DNA of 64,000 nucleotides from Lunularia cruciata (Eukaryota; Streptophyta; Marchantiopsida; Lunulariales; Lunulariaceae): NCBI GenBank assembly GCA_948567375.1, contig OX419757.1, positions 51,519,665 to 51,583,664 on the forward strand, in the 5' to 3' direction. The notes under the pieces are model-generated. The model had not been told where the DNA came from. It saw only the letters and a list, made by a program, of their open reading frames with translations, and did no database searches. Positions 24,115-37,200 of the stretch are shown in pieces (within the stretch, counting starts at the first letter, position 1; every line of letters begins with the position of its first letter). The translations under genes were made by a program, and so were the position numbers.

Positions 24115-27100
24115 TATTCTCCCAATGCTAGTTGTTGATGTCCTCATTGCCATTGAAGCTTCAAACTCTTGGATGGCCATTTGTGCATTTTGGAGGTGAG
24201 AAAGAGGTTCCCATGTGGTATCATGAAGAGGATATCCTTTCCAAAGGACCTTGTACCTTGTATGTTGCCGGCGTTCTAGTTGAATGTGGCAACGTGCAAG
24301 GATATGATCAACTTTGTCCTCCTCATGATCATGGATAAGGATGGGAGGAGGAGGAGGTTGGACACAAGAGGAAAAAGAAGATGGGTTAGGAACAAAGGGT
24401 TTCAACTTGGACATTTTGAAAGACAAGGTGGATGCGCATATGACAAGGTATGGCAAGGTGATAAGCAATAGAAGAAATGATTTGAGTGACATCAAAGAGT
24501 CCTATCCAATTAGGGGTAAGTTTACAAACTTGGGTATCAAGTAGGGGAGTGGGGTAGGTTACTAGAGGATAGCATGATTTTATCATTGACTTCAAAGGTG
24601 AGATCACGATGATGGTGGTCTGCATATTAATTTTGACAATTTTGAGTAACAAGGTGGTGAGATTTGGCTTGTTGGAGAGATTGAGATATGGTGGTCAAGA
24701 AGGTTGAAGTATGAGAGACCTGAGATGGAGGAAGAGCAAGAAGACAATCTAGAATAAGCAGATCTTGGCCAAAATTGAGAAAGAAGGAGAAAATTTGGTG
24801 CTTGCATGTTTGGAATTATTGTAGGCAAATTTTGTAGTTGCAAGACACTCATCCCAATTAGTTGGTGGATATTGATAAAGGCACGCAACATATCCTCCAA
24901 GGTACAATTTTCAAGTTTGGTTTGTCCATCAATTTGAGGATGATAGGCCGAGGAGAAAGCAAGCTTGGTGCCAAGTATTTGGAAGAGTGTTTACCAAAAC
25001 TTCCCGGTGAATCAAGGATCATAGTCAGAGATGAGTATACATGGCATCCCATGATGCTTGAAGACATTGTTGGAGTAGATTTGTGCTAAGGTTGGAGCAT
25101 CCACAATATCAAAGATTGGTGTCAAGTGGATTTGCTTACTAAGCTTATCCACAAACACCACGATTGTTATGTGTCTTTGCTTTGTCTTGGGTAAGGATAT
25201 GATGAGATCCAAGGTCATGTGTTCCTATCAAGCGGATAGAATGGGGAGTGGTTGAAGGATTCCACTTGGCTTTATGTTGTTGGCCTTGTTATATTGGTAG
25301 CTCTCACACGATTGGACAAACTCTTGAACATCTTGTGTCATGTTGGGCCACCACTAACAACATTGGAGGGTACCTAAGGTCTTGTCCACACCCATGTGAC
25401 TAGCTATTGGTAAATCATGGGCTTCTTGAAGGCACACAAGTCGGAGATCACCTTTGGGTGGAACATAGATCTGATCCTCATGGAATAGAAGGCCTTCCTT
25501 GAAGGAAGAGGTGTTGTACTCCTTGTTGTATGTTTTAAGATAGCCATATACCATTTGGAAGAAGGGATTGGGATGTAGAGCAATGGGATGTAGTCCATCT
25601 AGGAATTCTTGTTGCAACACGGCTCCAATTGCAAAGTTAGAAGCATCAAAATCAACCACATAGGGTAGCTAAGGTCATATGGTTGAAGAATGGGCCTTGA
25701 AGACACCATATGTTTCAACTTCTGTAATGCTTCTTTGTGCTTGGTGGTCCACTCAAAGCTTGAGTTCTTCTCCAAGAGGTCAATCAATGGTGCAGCCACA
25801 TGAGCATAATAATGGATGAATCGTTGGTAAAAATTGGCCAATCCATTGAATGCTCGTACTTCTATAGCATCCTTTAGAGTAGGCCACTTAGTAATGGCCT
25901 TGATATTCTCCTCTTCCATCTTGATCCACTCCGATGAGATCTTGTGATCCAAGAAGGTAACTTCCTTCTGCCAAAAAGCACACTTTGACTTCTTACTATA
26001 AAATTTCCATTGCCGTAGTTGTCTCATAACTTCTCGGACATGATTCACGTGTTCCACCTTTGTCTTGCTATAGATTAAGATATCATCCAAGAACACCACC
26101 ATATACCAATCCAATAGTCCATCCAACACCCGATGCATCTGATCCATGAAGACCACTAGAGCATTAGTGAGCCCAAAAGGTAGAACTCTCCACTCAAAAT
26201 GCCCATACCTCGTGCAAAAGGTAACTTTTTGCACATTCTCCCTATCAATGGGGATTTCTCAATAGCCACTACAAAGATCCAACTTGGAAAATTATTCTGC
26301 TCCACTCAATTGATCAAGCAAGTCATTGATCTGAGGCAAGGGATATGCATTTTTCATTGTTTTCTTATTGAGCCCATGGTAATCAATACAAAAATGAAGT
26401 ACTCCATCCTTCTTTAGAATGAATAGTACCGGTGCTCCCAAGGAGAGGTGTTATGTTGTATGAAGTCCTTCTCCAACAACTCCGTAAGTGTTGTCCGCAA
26501 TTCCTCCAACTCCTTTGGTGAGAGCCAATAGATTGGTCAACTCCTTGGCAATAACTCAATCTTGAAGGGCATACCACGATCGGAGGGTAATCCCTTTGGC
26601 AAATCATCTGGAAACACATCCATAGACTCTTGAACTATGTGATCAACCATTGCTTGATGAGGCTCTTGGCCCTCCTTAAATTTTCCTTGTGCAATTGGCT
26701 TGATCCACACCACAAAAATAGACTTATCTTCCTTCAAAGCTTGCTCTATGGCTGCTTCACTAATAAACTTCCCATCTAGGGACTCATCTTTCTTCAAAGC
26801 TTGCTCCATGGCTGCTTTCCTGGTAAACTTCCCATCTTAGGACTCATCTGCCTTCAAGGCTTGCTCTATGATTACCTTCTTGACCAACTTCCCATCTTGG
26901 GATTGACTATTTTTAGGTATCTTACTTAGAGGTGCCAAACAACCTAATCAAAAATTCATACCTTGGTGTTGTATTTGAATTTGTCATTGGGTCCAACCAA
27001 ATTGAACCTTATGACATTCAAGCCAAGGTAGTCCTAGAATGACATTGTAGTGTAGAGGTGCCACTACAAACCTCATACACTCTGAATACACCTCCCCAAT

Positions 27101-28577
27101 CTTGAAGGTAACAAGATGCGAGGTACGGAATACAGAACCCTTCCTTCCATCCACCATCATCAATCTACTTCCAATTACTGGTTTGATAAGAATACCCAAT
27201 TCCTTGCAATAACTGGCTTGATAAGAATACCCAATTCCTTTGCTACTCGCATACACATGCAATTCTTTGAACTTCCAAAATCAACCTAAATTCTACAACC
27301 TTGATTAGATATTGCACCTTGCAAGTGAAGTAAACTTGCATAGGTCAAGCCTTCAATCCCATTAGAACTAATAAAGCTCCCAATAGGTGGCTCAAAAGCT
27401 CCTACTAGGATTCCTCATTTCCTTGATCGTTCTGCTCCACAAACTCCATCTAGGCAACTTGTTGAGGTTGCCCATTCTTGAGTAGACATTCAACAATGCG
27501 ATGTCCCAATTGGCAATAATAAAAACAACCACCATTTTGTTGCAATTTCTCTCTATCTATAGTGCCAAGTGATCTCCATTGACTAATATTGATCTCCATT
27601 GGTGACAGCTCCTCCACCCATGTGTAGTGTATTGGTAGGTTTCATGGAAGTAGAGGTCAAGCCCAACTTGTTGCAACAAAGGAATCAAAATGTTTGGCCA
27701 ACCGCATGGCTAATTGCATGGCTTCCTCCAAGTGTTGCGGCTCTTGCATGGTTACCTCTAATTTGGTTCTTGACTTCAAGCCCCTCACAAAGTGATCCAG
27801 AGCTTCACCTTCTAATATATCTAGAAGTTGCATGATGGTATTTTGAAATTGTGTGATGTAATTTCTTACAGAGCCAATCTATTTTAACTTTGCTAACCTA
27901 TCCATGTAGCTCGTGTGGCATTTATAACTTGGAACCAACTAATTATTGCACTCTTGAATTCTGCCAAGTCAAGATTGGTGCAACAATTTGTTGTTCAATT
28001 GGCTCCACTCGGAATCTCCACCATAGCTTTGCTACTCCAACCAATTGGCTAGAAGCCAAGAGAATCTATTTTTGCTCATCTTGTAGATTGGTAGCTTCAA
28101 AATAACATTCATAATCAAACACAAAATTCTCCAATGCACACAAGAGATTCTTGCCTTCAAAGACCTTGGGTTTAAAGAATCTGATTTGATCTTCTCCTTC
28201 TTGAACTGGTATTCTCTCTACGTGCTCTTGTCGTCAAAGGTCATCCAACAATCAAGTAAGGTGCTCAATTTGTTACTTCATAGTAAGGATATCATCAAGT
28301 ATTGTTGCCATAGTTGCTACTCTATCACACCACTCCTAATCTATCTAATTTATTAACACATAGAAGCAACATGTCCACCATTCTCCATAAGTTACAACCG
28401 GGTTCCGGAGATATGGTGATATCCCCGGAACCCAAAAATCTTGTCCAAAATGTGAGGTGATGAATTGTGTGAAACAATGCTTGGAGTAGTACTTGGACAC
28501 AAAAATCCCAATGGTTTAGTAGAAGTGGATTTGGTGGTCCATAAATTCCATCCATCCCATTCTTGCTCTGATACCAA

Positions 28578-28942
28578 TGTAAAAGACCGAGATCAAGGAG
28601 AGAAATAGGAGAATGGAAACTCACATTGGGACACTTGAATGTGAGAAAACTCCGAATGCCTAGCATGAGCTTTGGCTTTGGTATTTATAGGTAACATATA
28701 AGGCCCTTTAGAAGTTTCTCAAGAAACTTCCTTGAGCTGCTTTCTTAGAGTGCAAGCCAAGTTAACCAAGAAGCTTCCTTTTAGAAGTTGCCTACTTGGC
28801 GTGCAAGCTAAGCTAGTTGGAAGCTTCTAGAAGTTTCCTTCTAGAAGCTACCTGCTTGGAGTGCAAGTTAAGCTAGTTGGGAAGCTTTCCAAGAAGCTTT
28901 CTAGATGCTTTTGGAATATTTTGGGTTAATTTGGCTTATTCT
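28578..28942 (-). repeat. 5' LTR of D2, incomplete
   Basis: Starts TGTAAAAGACCG next to the primer-binding site and matches the D1 LTR until about 28942, where family-A sequence begins. It keeps a four-unit GAA/TTC array at 28820-28837. Confidence 0.8.
28820..28846. promoter_or_regulatory. Heat-shock-element-like array in the D2 5' LTR
   Basis: The order GAA-gc-TTC-ta-GAA-gt-TTC is four alternating units with exact 2-base spacing, as in the consensus nGAAnnTTCnnGAAn bound by heat-shock factors. One base later TTC-ta-GAA follows. The site is palindromic, so it reads the same on either strand. Confidence 0.6.
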
Positions 28943-31900
28943 TGAGTTGTGATCAAGTATGAAAATTTTCAAAGGACTGTGACATACCAGTTGAGAGATT
29001 TGAGTGACATTATGAGAAAAAGTCAATTATGCAAAGTTGAGATCTCAAAAACCTAAACCTTTTGTGTTCCCTAGGTTGGATTACTCTCAAATGGTATTAG
29101 TCATGTATATACTCTATTAGTTATAGAGTGAGAGAAAAGAAAGGAAAAAATAAAAATTGAGAGAAAAGAAAGATAGTGAGGAGTTAAGATAGTGAAACTC
29201 CCAATTTTCTTTGGCAAGGATGGAGAAGATATGGAGGCCTTTGTAAGAGACTTCAAGAGAACTTGCATAGTGTGCAAGTTCAAATTGCAAGTGCAAGTTC
29301 AAATTGGGAAACAATAAGAGCAGGAAGAATGAGTGAGCCTCATTAATACCAGATTTCTTTGAGGATGCAGCACTTACATGGTATGAGTCAGAACACCAAA
29401 AGAGAGAGAGGAGAGATAGGCAAGAAGAGTCTTGGTAGAGTTTGACTTCAACACTCATTGAGAACTTTATTCCAAATGAGAGTTGTGAGAGAGTGAAGTT
29501 ACCTTTCTCAAGAAAGGAGATGGAGAGAAAGTGAGAGTCTATGTGGAAAGAATGGAGAAGTTAGAGTCCAGATTTTGCATAGTGTTGAGGAAGGGTGGAG
29601 ATGATATGGAGACTAATATGATTGGCATAGGAGCTATGCTCACCAAGAATTTTGTGAGAGAGTTGAGACCACAAATTAGAAGCAAGGTGAGATATGAAAA
29701 ACCTTCTTCCAAGGTTGAAGGTATCAAGATTGCAATTTGTATGGATGAGAGTTTGGAAGAGGATGAGAGTGATTTGGTGGTGAAGGATGTTATGCATCCT
29801 CCTCAAGGTTATAAGTATGGTGGGACTTTAGATACTTTGGTGCCAAGAGTTGCACCACAACAAGTAGTTGCTCCAATTCTTGCACCTCTACCAAAGGATC
29901 CACTTCAAACCATCACAGAACAACTTGCAGATCTCAAGATCAGTGTGGTGCAACTATGGGAGAAGAGAGAAGTGAATTAGAATGTAAAGAGAGGGCCTAT
30001 GGAGTTATGGAAACTATCCATATAGAGGAGGCCAACCAGCCAACAATTCCAATGATAAAAATTGTTTTGGTTATGGAGGAAGAGGCCATATCCAAAGGAA
30101 TTACCCAAATTCCACGTACCATGGAGGAATGGGTCATGACAAAGCCAATAGAGGGAAAGAGGGAGGTGGTGAAACCCATGTGGATCATAATGCAAACAAA
30201 GGTAAGGGGATAGCATCTGTAGATGTGGTTGAGAGAAAATATGAGAAGGGAGAGTGCTCAAACTCCAAGGGTCTTAATTTGGAGCTTTTGGCAAAAGAGA
30301 AGAAGAGAGCTTGTTTTGCAGAGGATGTTCACTCTTCTCAAGGATTTATTCCAAGCAAGGATACTTCTATGTCTACTAGGAGCACTTGCACCTCAATACC
30401 ATAAAAAAAGACTCCAAGGAAGAAGTTGGGGATGGAGGATTTCTTGATTTCAAAGCAACAGTGGAACTATAATGTGTTGGAGGATGTTGGTAGTTGTAAG
30501 GCTAACATCACAATGGGCCAATTGATTGCTTTGAACCCTACCTTGAGAAAGGAGCTTAGAGGTGGTTTGAGTTCTACAAGGAGCAAGAGGAAGAAGAAGG
30601 CAAAAGCTCAAATATCAATGGGAGTGGTGGATGCCAAGCCAGCACCATGGAAGGTTTGTGAATATGCCTCCAAGATTGATGTTGGAGTGAATAGTCACAA
30701 CATCAAGGATGCATTGGTTGATGGAGGATCAGCAATGAATGCCATGTTAGAAAGGTTGATGAAGAAGTTGGGTATGATACCCTCTAGACCTTCAACATTT
30801 GTGGTGGTCATAGCAAACAAGCAACAAGTTCAACCAGTAGGGGTGATGGACAAGGTGGTAGTTTCAATTATGGGAATTCAAAATCTCATGACTTTCCAAG
30901 TCTTGAAAGATTCAAACTATGACTTACTTCTTGGTAGGCCATGGTTGAGAGCAGCACGCACAACTCATAGATGGCACAAAAGGTACTTGAGGATTGGGTC
31001 ATCAAACCATAAAGTCATAGTTCTTGTGACTAACACCACCAACACTTCACATTCAGATACACCGTCTTCTGATTATTGGGAATCAGATTATGAAGAAGGA
31101 GCTTCAGGTGTGGACACGCGCATGGAAGAGGAGACTTCCACAAAGGAGGATGAATCTAAATTTGATTCAAATGTGTATCCTTTGTGTGCTATGGATTTTG
31201 CACCTAAGCTAATGGTTTTGGAAGACCTAGATAAATCACCATTGACACTTGAGGAGATAGAGAGGAGGTTATCTACCCTCAAGTATGGCCCAAATGTTAC
31301 CAAGGAGGAGAAGGTGAGATTTGAGGAGATTTTCTACAAGTTCATCCATGTGTTTGTTTTTAGTTATAACAATTTGAAGGAATTCACCTTGGAGGAGCAC
31401 AAGATAGAGGTGGAATCACATGCAAGACCAATCTGCCAAAAGTAACGTTGCATTAGCCCTCCAATATCTTTGGTTGTGAAGGAGTAGATTGATAAGCTCA
31501 AGGAGGCCTAATTTATCTTTGAGGTGAAGAATTCAGAATAGGTGTCTCCAATTGTCATTGTGAAGAAAAAGAATGGCAAGCTTCAGGTATGTGTGGTTAC
31601 AAGAAGCTCAACATTGTTACCAAGAAGGACTATTACCCATTGCCATTCATTGATGAGATCTTGGAGGAGGTTGTAGGTCATGAGAGGTATAGTTTAAGAG
31701 ATGGTTATAGTGGATATAACCAAATCAAGATTGCACTAGAGCATCAACAAATCACCACATTCACCACACCTTGGGGAACTTATGCTTCCAAAGTCATCCC
31801 TTTTGGGCTTTGTAATGCTCCAACCACATTCCAACAGTTCATAAACAAGGTATTTGAACCTTTCATTTGGAAATTTATGAGAGACTTCATTGATGACTTT

Positions 31901-33831
31901 TATGTCTATGGGAGCAAGGAGGAGCACTTTGAGCACCTAATCAAGGTCTTGCAACGTTTAGATGAGGTAAATGCATCACTCAACCTAAAGAAGTGCATTT
32001 TTGGATGTGAAGAAGGTCTACTTCTGGGGCATATCATCTCCAAGGATGGAATAGTAGTTGATCCTAAGAAGGTGAGGAAAATCTCAAACCTTCCATTCCC
32101 TTCAAGCTTGACAAAGTTATGCCAATTCTTGGGGATGGTTGGGTACTAGAGGAGGTTCATCTTCTCATTTTCCAACAAGCCTTATGCATTGACCATCTAC
32201 ATGAAGAAGGGTGTATATTACATGGTGATTTTAGAAGACAAGAAGGCTTTCAAAGCTTTTGAGGAGCTCAAGCAATCCCTTGTTGTAGCTCCAATTCTTG
32301 CTAAACCTAATTGGGATAAGCCTTTCATGCTCTACACTGATGCTTCTAATGTTGCTATAGGATGCACTCTTAGTCAATTAGACCAAGATGAGCATGATCA
32401 TCCAATAGCTTATGCTAGTAGGCAAATGGTTTCAGCAAAAAAGAACTACTCTGTCACGGAGAGAGAAGGATTGGCAGTGATCTTTGGTCTCAAGAAGTTT
32501 AGACACTACTTGATTGGAGGGAAAGCCACCATTTTCATGGATCACAAGGCCTTGAAGTATATCTTCAACAAGCCTAATATTGAAGGGATACTAGCAAGGT
32601 GGATGATGCTCTTGTCTTAATATGACTACACCATCAAGGATAGGCCAAGAAAGAAACATGCAAATGCTGATTTTTTATCTAGGGCCTATGATCATGATGG
32701 GGATGAGCCAGTGGATGTTTCCTTCCCGGATGAGGAGCTCATGAAAATCTCAATCACTCAAGAGGTTCCAATGGAGTACAAGGAGATTGTGGATTTTGTG
32801 ACAAGAGGTAACTATCCAAAAAGGATGCATGCTAGGGAGAGGAAGGCCCTTGCAGCAAGATCTAGACCTTACACAATGGTGGAGGATGTTCTTTTTCACC
32901 AAGGAGCAGATAGTCTACTTCAAAAGTAGTGGTTAAGGAAGAGTCTATCCTACTCATAAAGGAGTTTCATGAAGGTTTAGTGTGTGGAGGACACTTTGCA
33001 AGAAAGGTGAATGCTTTTAAGATTCTAGATGCATGTTACCATTGGAGAGGGATTTTCAAGGATTGTCTTGATTATTGCAAAACTTGTCATGTTTGTCAAG
33101 CTTTTGCTAGAAAATCTACTTCCACTCCACCACTTAGATCAATTTTATTGCTAGGACCTTTTGAGAAGTGGGGAATTGATTCTATAGGTCATCTCAATAG
33201 AACCCCAAGGAACAGTTTGTACATTGTGGTAGTTACTGATTACCTTATCAAGTGGGTTGAGGCTAGATAGTTGAGGGACAAGAATGAATGAAGTTGGTAG
33301 ATTTCTTTATGAATGCATTATCACTAGGTTTAGATGCTCTTTGGAGTTGGTTTCTAATAGAGGAAGAGAGTTTACAAGAAGCATCACTACAGCCATGCTA
33401 CAACATTTCTCTATCACACATAGAGTAACTACATTCTATAAGCCAAATTCCAATGGCTTGGCAGAGAGAACCAATCAGACCTTGTGCATGATGTTGGCCA
33501 AAGATGCAAAAATGGAGGAGGCTAAACATCATTGGGACAAGAAGATTCATGCAGGTTTGTGGGAGTATAGGACAACCATGAAGACTTCCACCAAATATTC
33601 TCTATTTCAATTGGTATATGGTATTGAGTCTACCTTACCCATTCACTTTGATCTTCCTACCTTCCAAAGCATTCATAAGAGATTGAAGAAAGCACAAGGA
33701 GGTGATGCAAAGAAGTCAAGGAAGGATCAACTCATGGAATTGGAAGAGGCAAGAGCAGTTGCTATGGTTCAAGTAGAACAAGCCCAAAGGAAACAAAAGG
33801 AGAGCTATGACAAGAGGCAAGGCAAGAAGAA

Positions 33832-34257
33832 TGTAAAAGACCGAAACCGAGGAGAGAAATAGGAGAATGGAATCTCACATTGGGACACTTGAATGAGGGA
33901 AAACTCCGAATGCCTAGCATGAGCTTTGGCTTTGGTATTTATAGGTAGCATACAAGGCTCTTGAGAAGCTTCTCAAGAAGCTTCCTCAAGCCGCTTTCTT
34001 AGAGTGCAAGCCAAGTTAACTAGGAAGCTTCTCAAGAAGCTTCCTTTTAGAAGCCGCCTATTTGGCATGCAAGCTAAGCTAGTTGGAAGCTTCTAGAAGC
34101 TTCCTTCTAGAAGCTACTTACTTAAGGTGCAAGCTAAGCTAACCAGGAAGCTTCCCAAGAAGCTTCCTAGATACTTCTGGAATATTCTAGGCTAATTTGT
34201 CTTATGTGCTACTTCGTGAGCCTGACTGACCTCGTCGCTAAACTCCATATTGTTACA
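33832..34257 (-). repeat. 3' LTR of D1
   Basis: Read on the minus strand it runs TGTAACAATATGG to TCTTTTACA, 426 bp. The adjoining interior on the minus strand is GGCGGGGGAATA, a clear polypurine tract. A TATA-like TATAAATA (minus strand) lies at 33936-33943. Confidence 0.92.
34086..34112. promoter_or_regulatory. Heat-shock-element-like array in the D1 3' LTR
   Basis: GAA-gc-TTC-ta-GAA-gc-TTC gives four alternating units with perfect spacing (34086-34103), followed after one base by TTC-ta-GAA (34105-34112). On the element's own strand it lies about 145-170 bases upstream of the TATA-like site at 33936-33943, a sensible place for an enhancer. Confidence 0.65.
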
Positions 34258-37200
34258 TATTCCCCCGCCGCTAGTTGGTGACGTCCTCGTCGCCAGTGAA
34301 GCTTCAAATTCTTGGATGGCCGTCTATGCATTGTGGAGGTGAGAAAGAGGTTCCCAGGTGGCATCATGAAGGGGATACCCTTTCCAAAGGACCTTGTACT
34401 CCGTATGTTGGCGACGGCTTCGTTGAATGTGGTGACGCGCAAGGATACGATCAACTTTGCACTCCTCATGATCATTGATAGGAATAGGAAGGAGGAGAGG
34501 TTTGACTCGAGAGGAAAAGGAAGAGGGGTTAGGAACAAAGGGTTTCAACTTGGAAACATGAAAGACAGGATGGATATGCATGTGACAAGGCAAGGCAAGA
34601 CGATAAGTAACATGAGAGACAATTTGGGTGATATCAAAGGGTCCTATCCAATTAGGGGCAAGTTTACAAACTTGGGTATCAAGTGGGAGAGGGAGGTTAC
34701 TAGAGGATAACATGACTTTATCACCGACTTCAAAGGTGAGATCTCGACGATGGTGGTCCGCATATTGTTTTTGGTGATTCTGAGCAACAAGGAGGTGAGA
34801 CTTGGCTTGTTGGAGAGATTGGGATATAGTGGTCAAGAATGTGGAAGTATGAGGAACCTAAGATGGAGGGAGAGCAAGAAGAGAATCTAGAAAAAGCGAA
34901 TCTTGGCCAAAATTGAGAAAGAAAGGAGAGAATCCGGTGCTTGCCTGTTTGGAATTGTTGTAGGCAAATTTGGTAGCGGCAAGACATTCATCCCAATTGG
35001 TATGGTGGACATTGACAAAGGCACACAACATATCCTCCAATGTACGATTTGCATGTTTGGTTTATCCATCAGTTTGAGGATGATAGGTCGTGGACAAAGC
35101 AAGCTTGGTGCCGAGTATTTGAAAGAGTGCTTGCCAAAACTTCCCGGTAAAGCAAGGATCACGATCGGAGATGAGTACGCGTGGCAGTCCATGATGCTTG
35201 AAGACATTGTCAAAGTAGATTTGCGCTAAGGTTGGAGCATCCACGGTATCACAAGTTGGTGCCAAGTGGATTTGCTTACTAAGCTTATCCACAAACACCA
35301 CCATGGCGGTGTGTCCCTATATTGTCTTTGGCAAGGATGTGATGAGATCCAAGCTCACATGTTCCCAACGAGCTGATGGAACAGCAAGCGGTTGAAGGAG
35401 TCCACCCGGTTTCTGGTTGCTGGCCTTGTTATGTTGGCAGCTTTCACATGATTGGACAAATTCTAGAACATCCCGTGTCATGTTGGGCCACCATCATTGA
35501 CATTGGAGGGTACCCAAGGTCTTGTCTACACCCATGTGACCAACGATAGGTAAATCATGGGCTTCTTGAAGGCGCACAAGTTGAAGATCACCTTTGGTTG
35601 GAACATAGATCCGGTCCGCATGGAATAGAAGGCCTTCCTTGAAAGAGAAGGTGTTGTACTCCTTATCACCTGTTGTTAGCCGACCATGTACCATTTGGAA
35701 AAAGGGATCTTGCTATAGAGCTAACCGAAACTTGTTATGAATCTTGGGATCAATTGACACCATTGTAATTGCTACCGCGATGAGAGGAAGAGACTTCAAA
35801 TCAGGTCATCATGATAGAGCATCAAGGATGACATGGAACCGACCTGGTTTGTACTCAAGTTTGATGTCAAACAATTGGAGTTGCTCTTCCCATCGATGAC
35901 ATAGACTCTTCATGTGCTCTAGGTGTAAGGTCTGCAACAATGGCTTGTGATCAGTTTGCATGATCACTGGTTTCCCCAAGAGATAATGCCTCCATACCTT
36001 GGTGGCATATACCATTGCAAGTTGTTCCCGATCTTGAGCAGAGTAATTTCTTTCAGCTGTATTTAGTCGGCGCAACACAAAGGCAATAGGATGTAGTCCA
36101 TCTGGAAATTCTTGTTGCAACACAGCTCCAATTGCAAAGTTAGAAGCATCAAAATCAACCACACAAGGTAGTTGAGGATCATATGGTTGAAGAATGGGTC
36201 TTGAAGACACCATATGCTTTAACTTCTGGAATGCTTCTTCATGCTTGGTAGTCCATTGGAAGCTCAAGTTCTTTCCTAAGAGGTCAGTCAATGGTGCAAC
36301 CACGTGAGCATAATAGTGGATGAACCATTGGTAAAAACTGGCCAATCCATTGAATGCTTGTACTTTGGTAGCATCCTTTGGGGTAGGCCAATCCGTAATG
36401 GCCTTGATCTTCTCTTCTTCCATCTTGATCCCCTCTGATGAGATCTTATGACCCAAGAAGGTAACCTCCTTCTGCCAAAAAGCACACTTTGACTTCTTGC
36501 AGTAAAATTTCCACTGTTGTAGTCATCTTAGGACTTCTCGTACATGATTCCTATGTTCTGCCTTTGTCCTACTATAGATTAAGATATCATCTAAGAACAC
36601 TACCATGGACTGATCCAATAGTCCCTCCAACACCCGATGCATCTGATCCATGAAGACTGTTGGAGCATTAGTGAGTCCAAAAGGTAGAACTCTCCACTCA
36701 AAATGTCCATACCTTGTGCAAAAGGCAGTCTTTTGCACGTCCTCTCCTTCAATAGGAATTTGCCAATAGCCGCTACAAAGATCTAGCTTGGAAAAGTAGC
36801 GTGCTCTACTTAATTGATCAAGCAGGTCATCAATCCGAGGCAAGGGATATGCATTCTTCACGGTTTGCTTATTGAGCCCACGGTAATCAATATAGAAACG
36901 AAGTCTTCCATCCTTCTTTGGAACAAATAATACCGGTGCTCCCCATGAAATCCTTCTCCAACAACTCTGTAAGTGTTGTTTACAATTCCTCCAACTCCTT
37001 TGGTGAGAGCCGATAGATTGGTCTACTCACTGGAGTACTCCCTGGCAATAACTCGATCTTGAAGGGCATACCTCGATCAGAGGGTAATCCCTTTGGAAGA
37101 TCATCCAGAAACACATCTGCAAACTCCTGAACTATCCGATCAACCATTGCTTGATGCGGCACCTGGCCCTCCTTAGATTGTTCTTGTGCAATCGGCTTGA

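Larger units (their letters stand above)
23749..28942 (-). mobile_element. Fossil chromovirus, family D, older copy (D2)
   Basis: This minus-strand Ty3/gypsy element is homologous along its length to D1 (33832-39459). From right to left it has the remaining part of the 5' LTR (28578-28942), a primer-binding site (TGGTATCAGAGC on the minus strand, next to 28577), gag (about 28.3-27.5 kb), protease (about 27.3-27.0 kb), reverse transcriptase (about 26.6-26.0 kb, FLDDILIYS), RNase H and integrase (about 25.9-25.0 kb), a chromodomain (about 24.4-24.2 kb, KVLWKGYPLHDTTWEP) and the 3' LTR (23749-24114). It is broken in many places and older than D1, with strong C-to-T type decay. It abuts element C on the left and element B on the right. 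Confidence 0.88.

Noticed and set aside
33963-33982. GAAGCTTC repeats taken as a CRISPR-like or satellite array
   Set aside because: Spacing is irregular and confined to family-D LTRs; better read as LTR regulatory or palindromic content.
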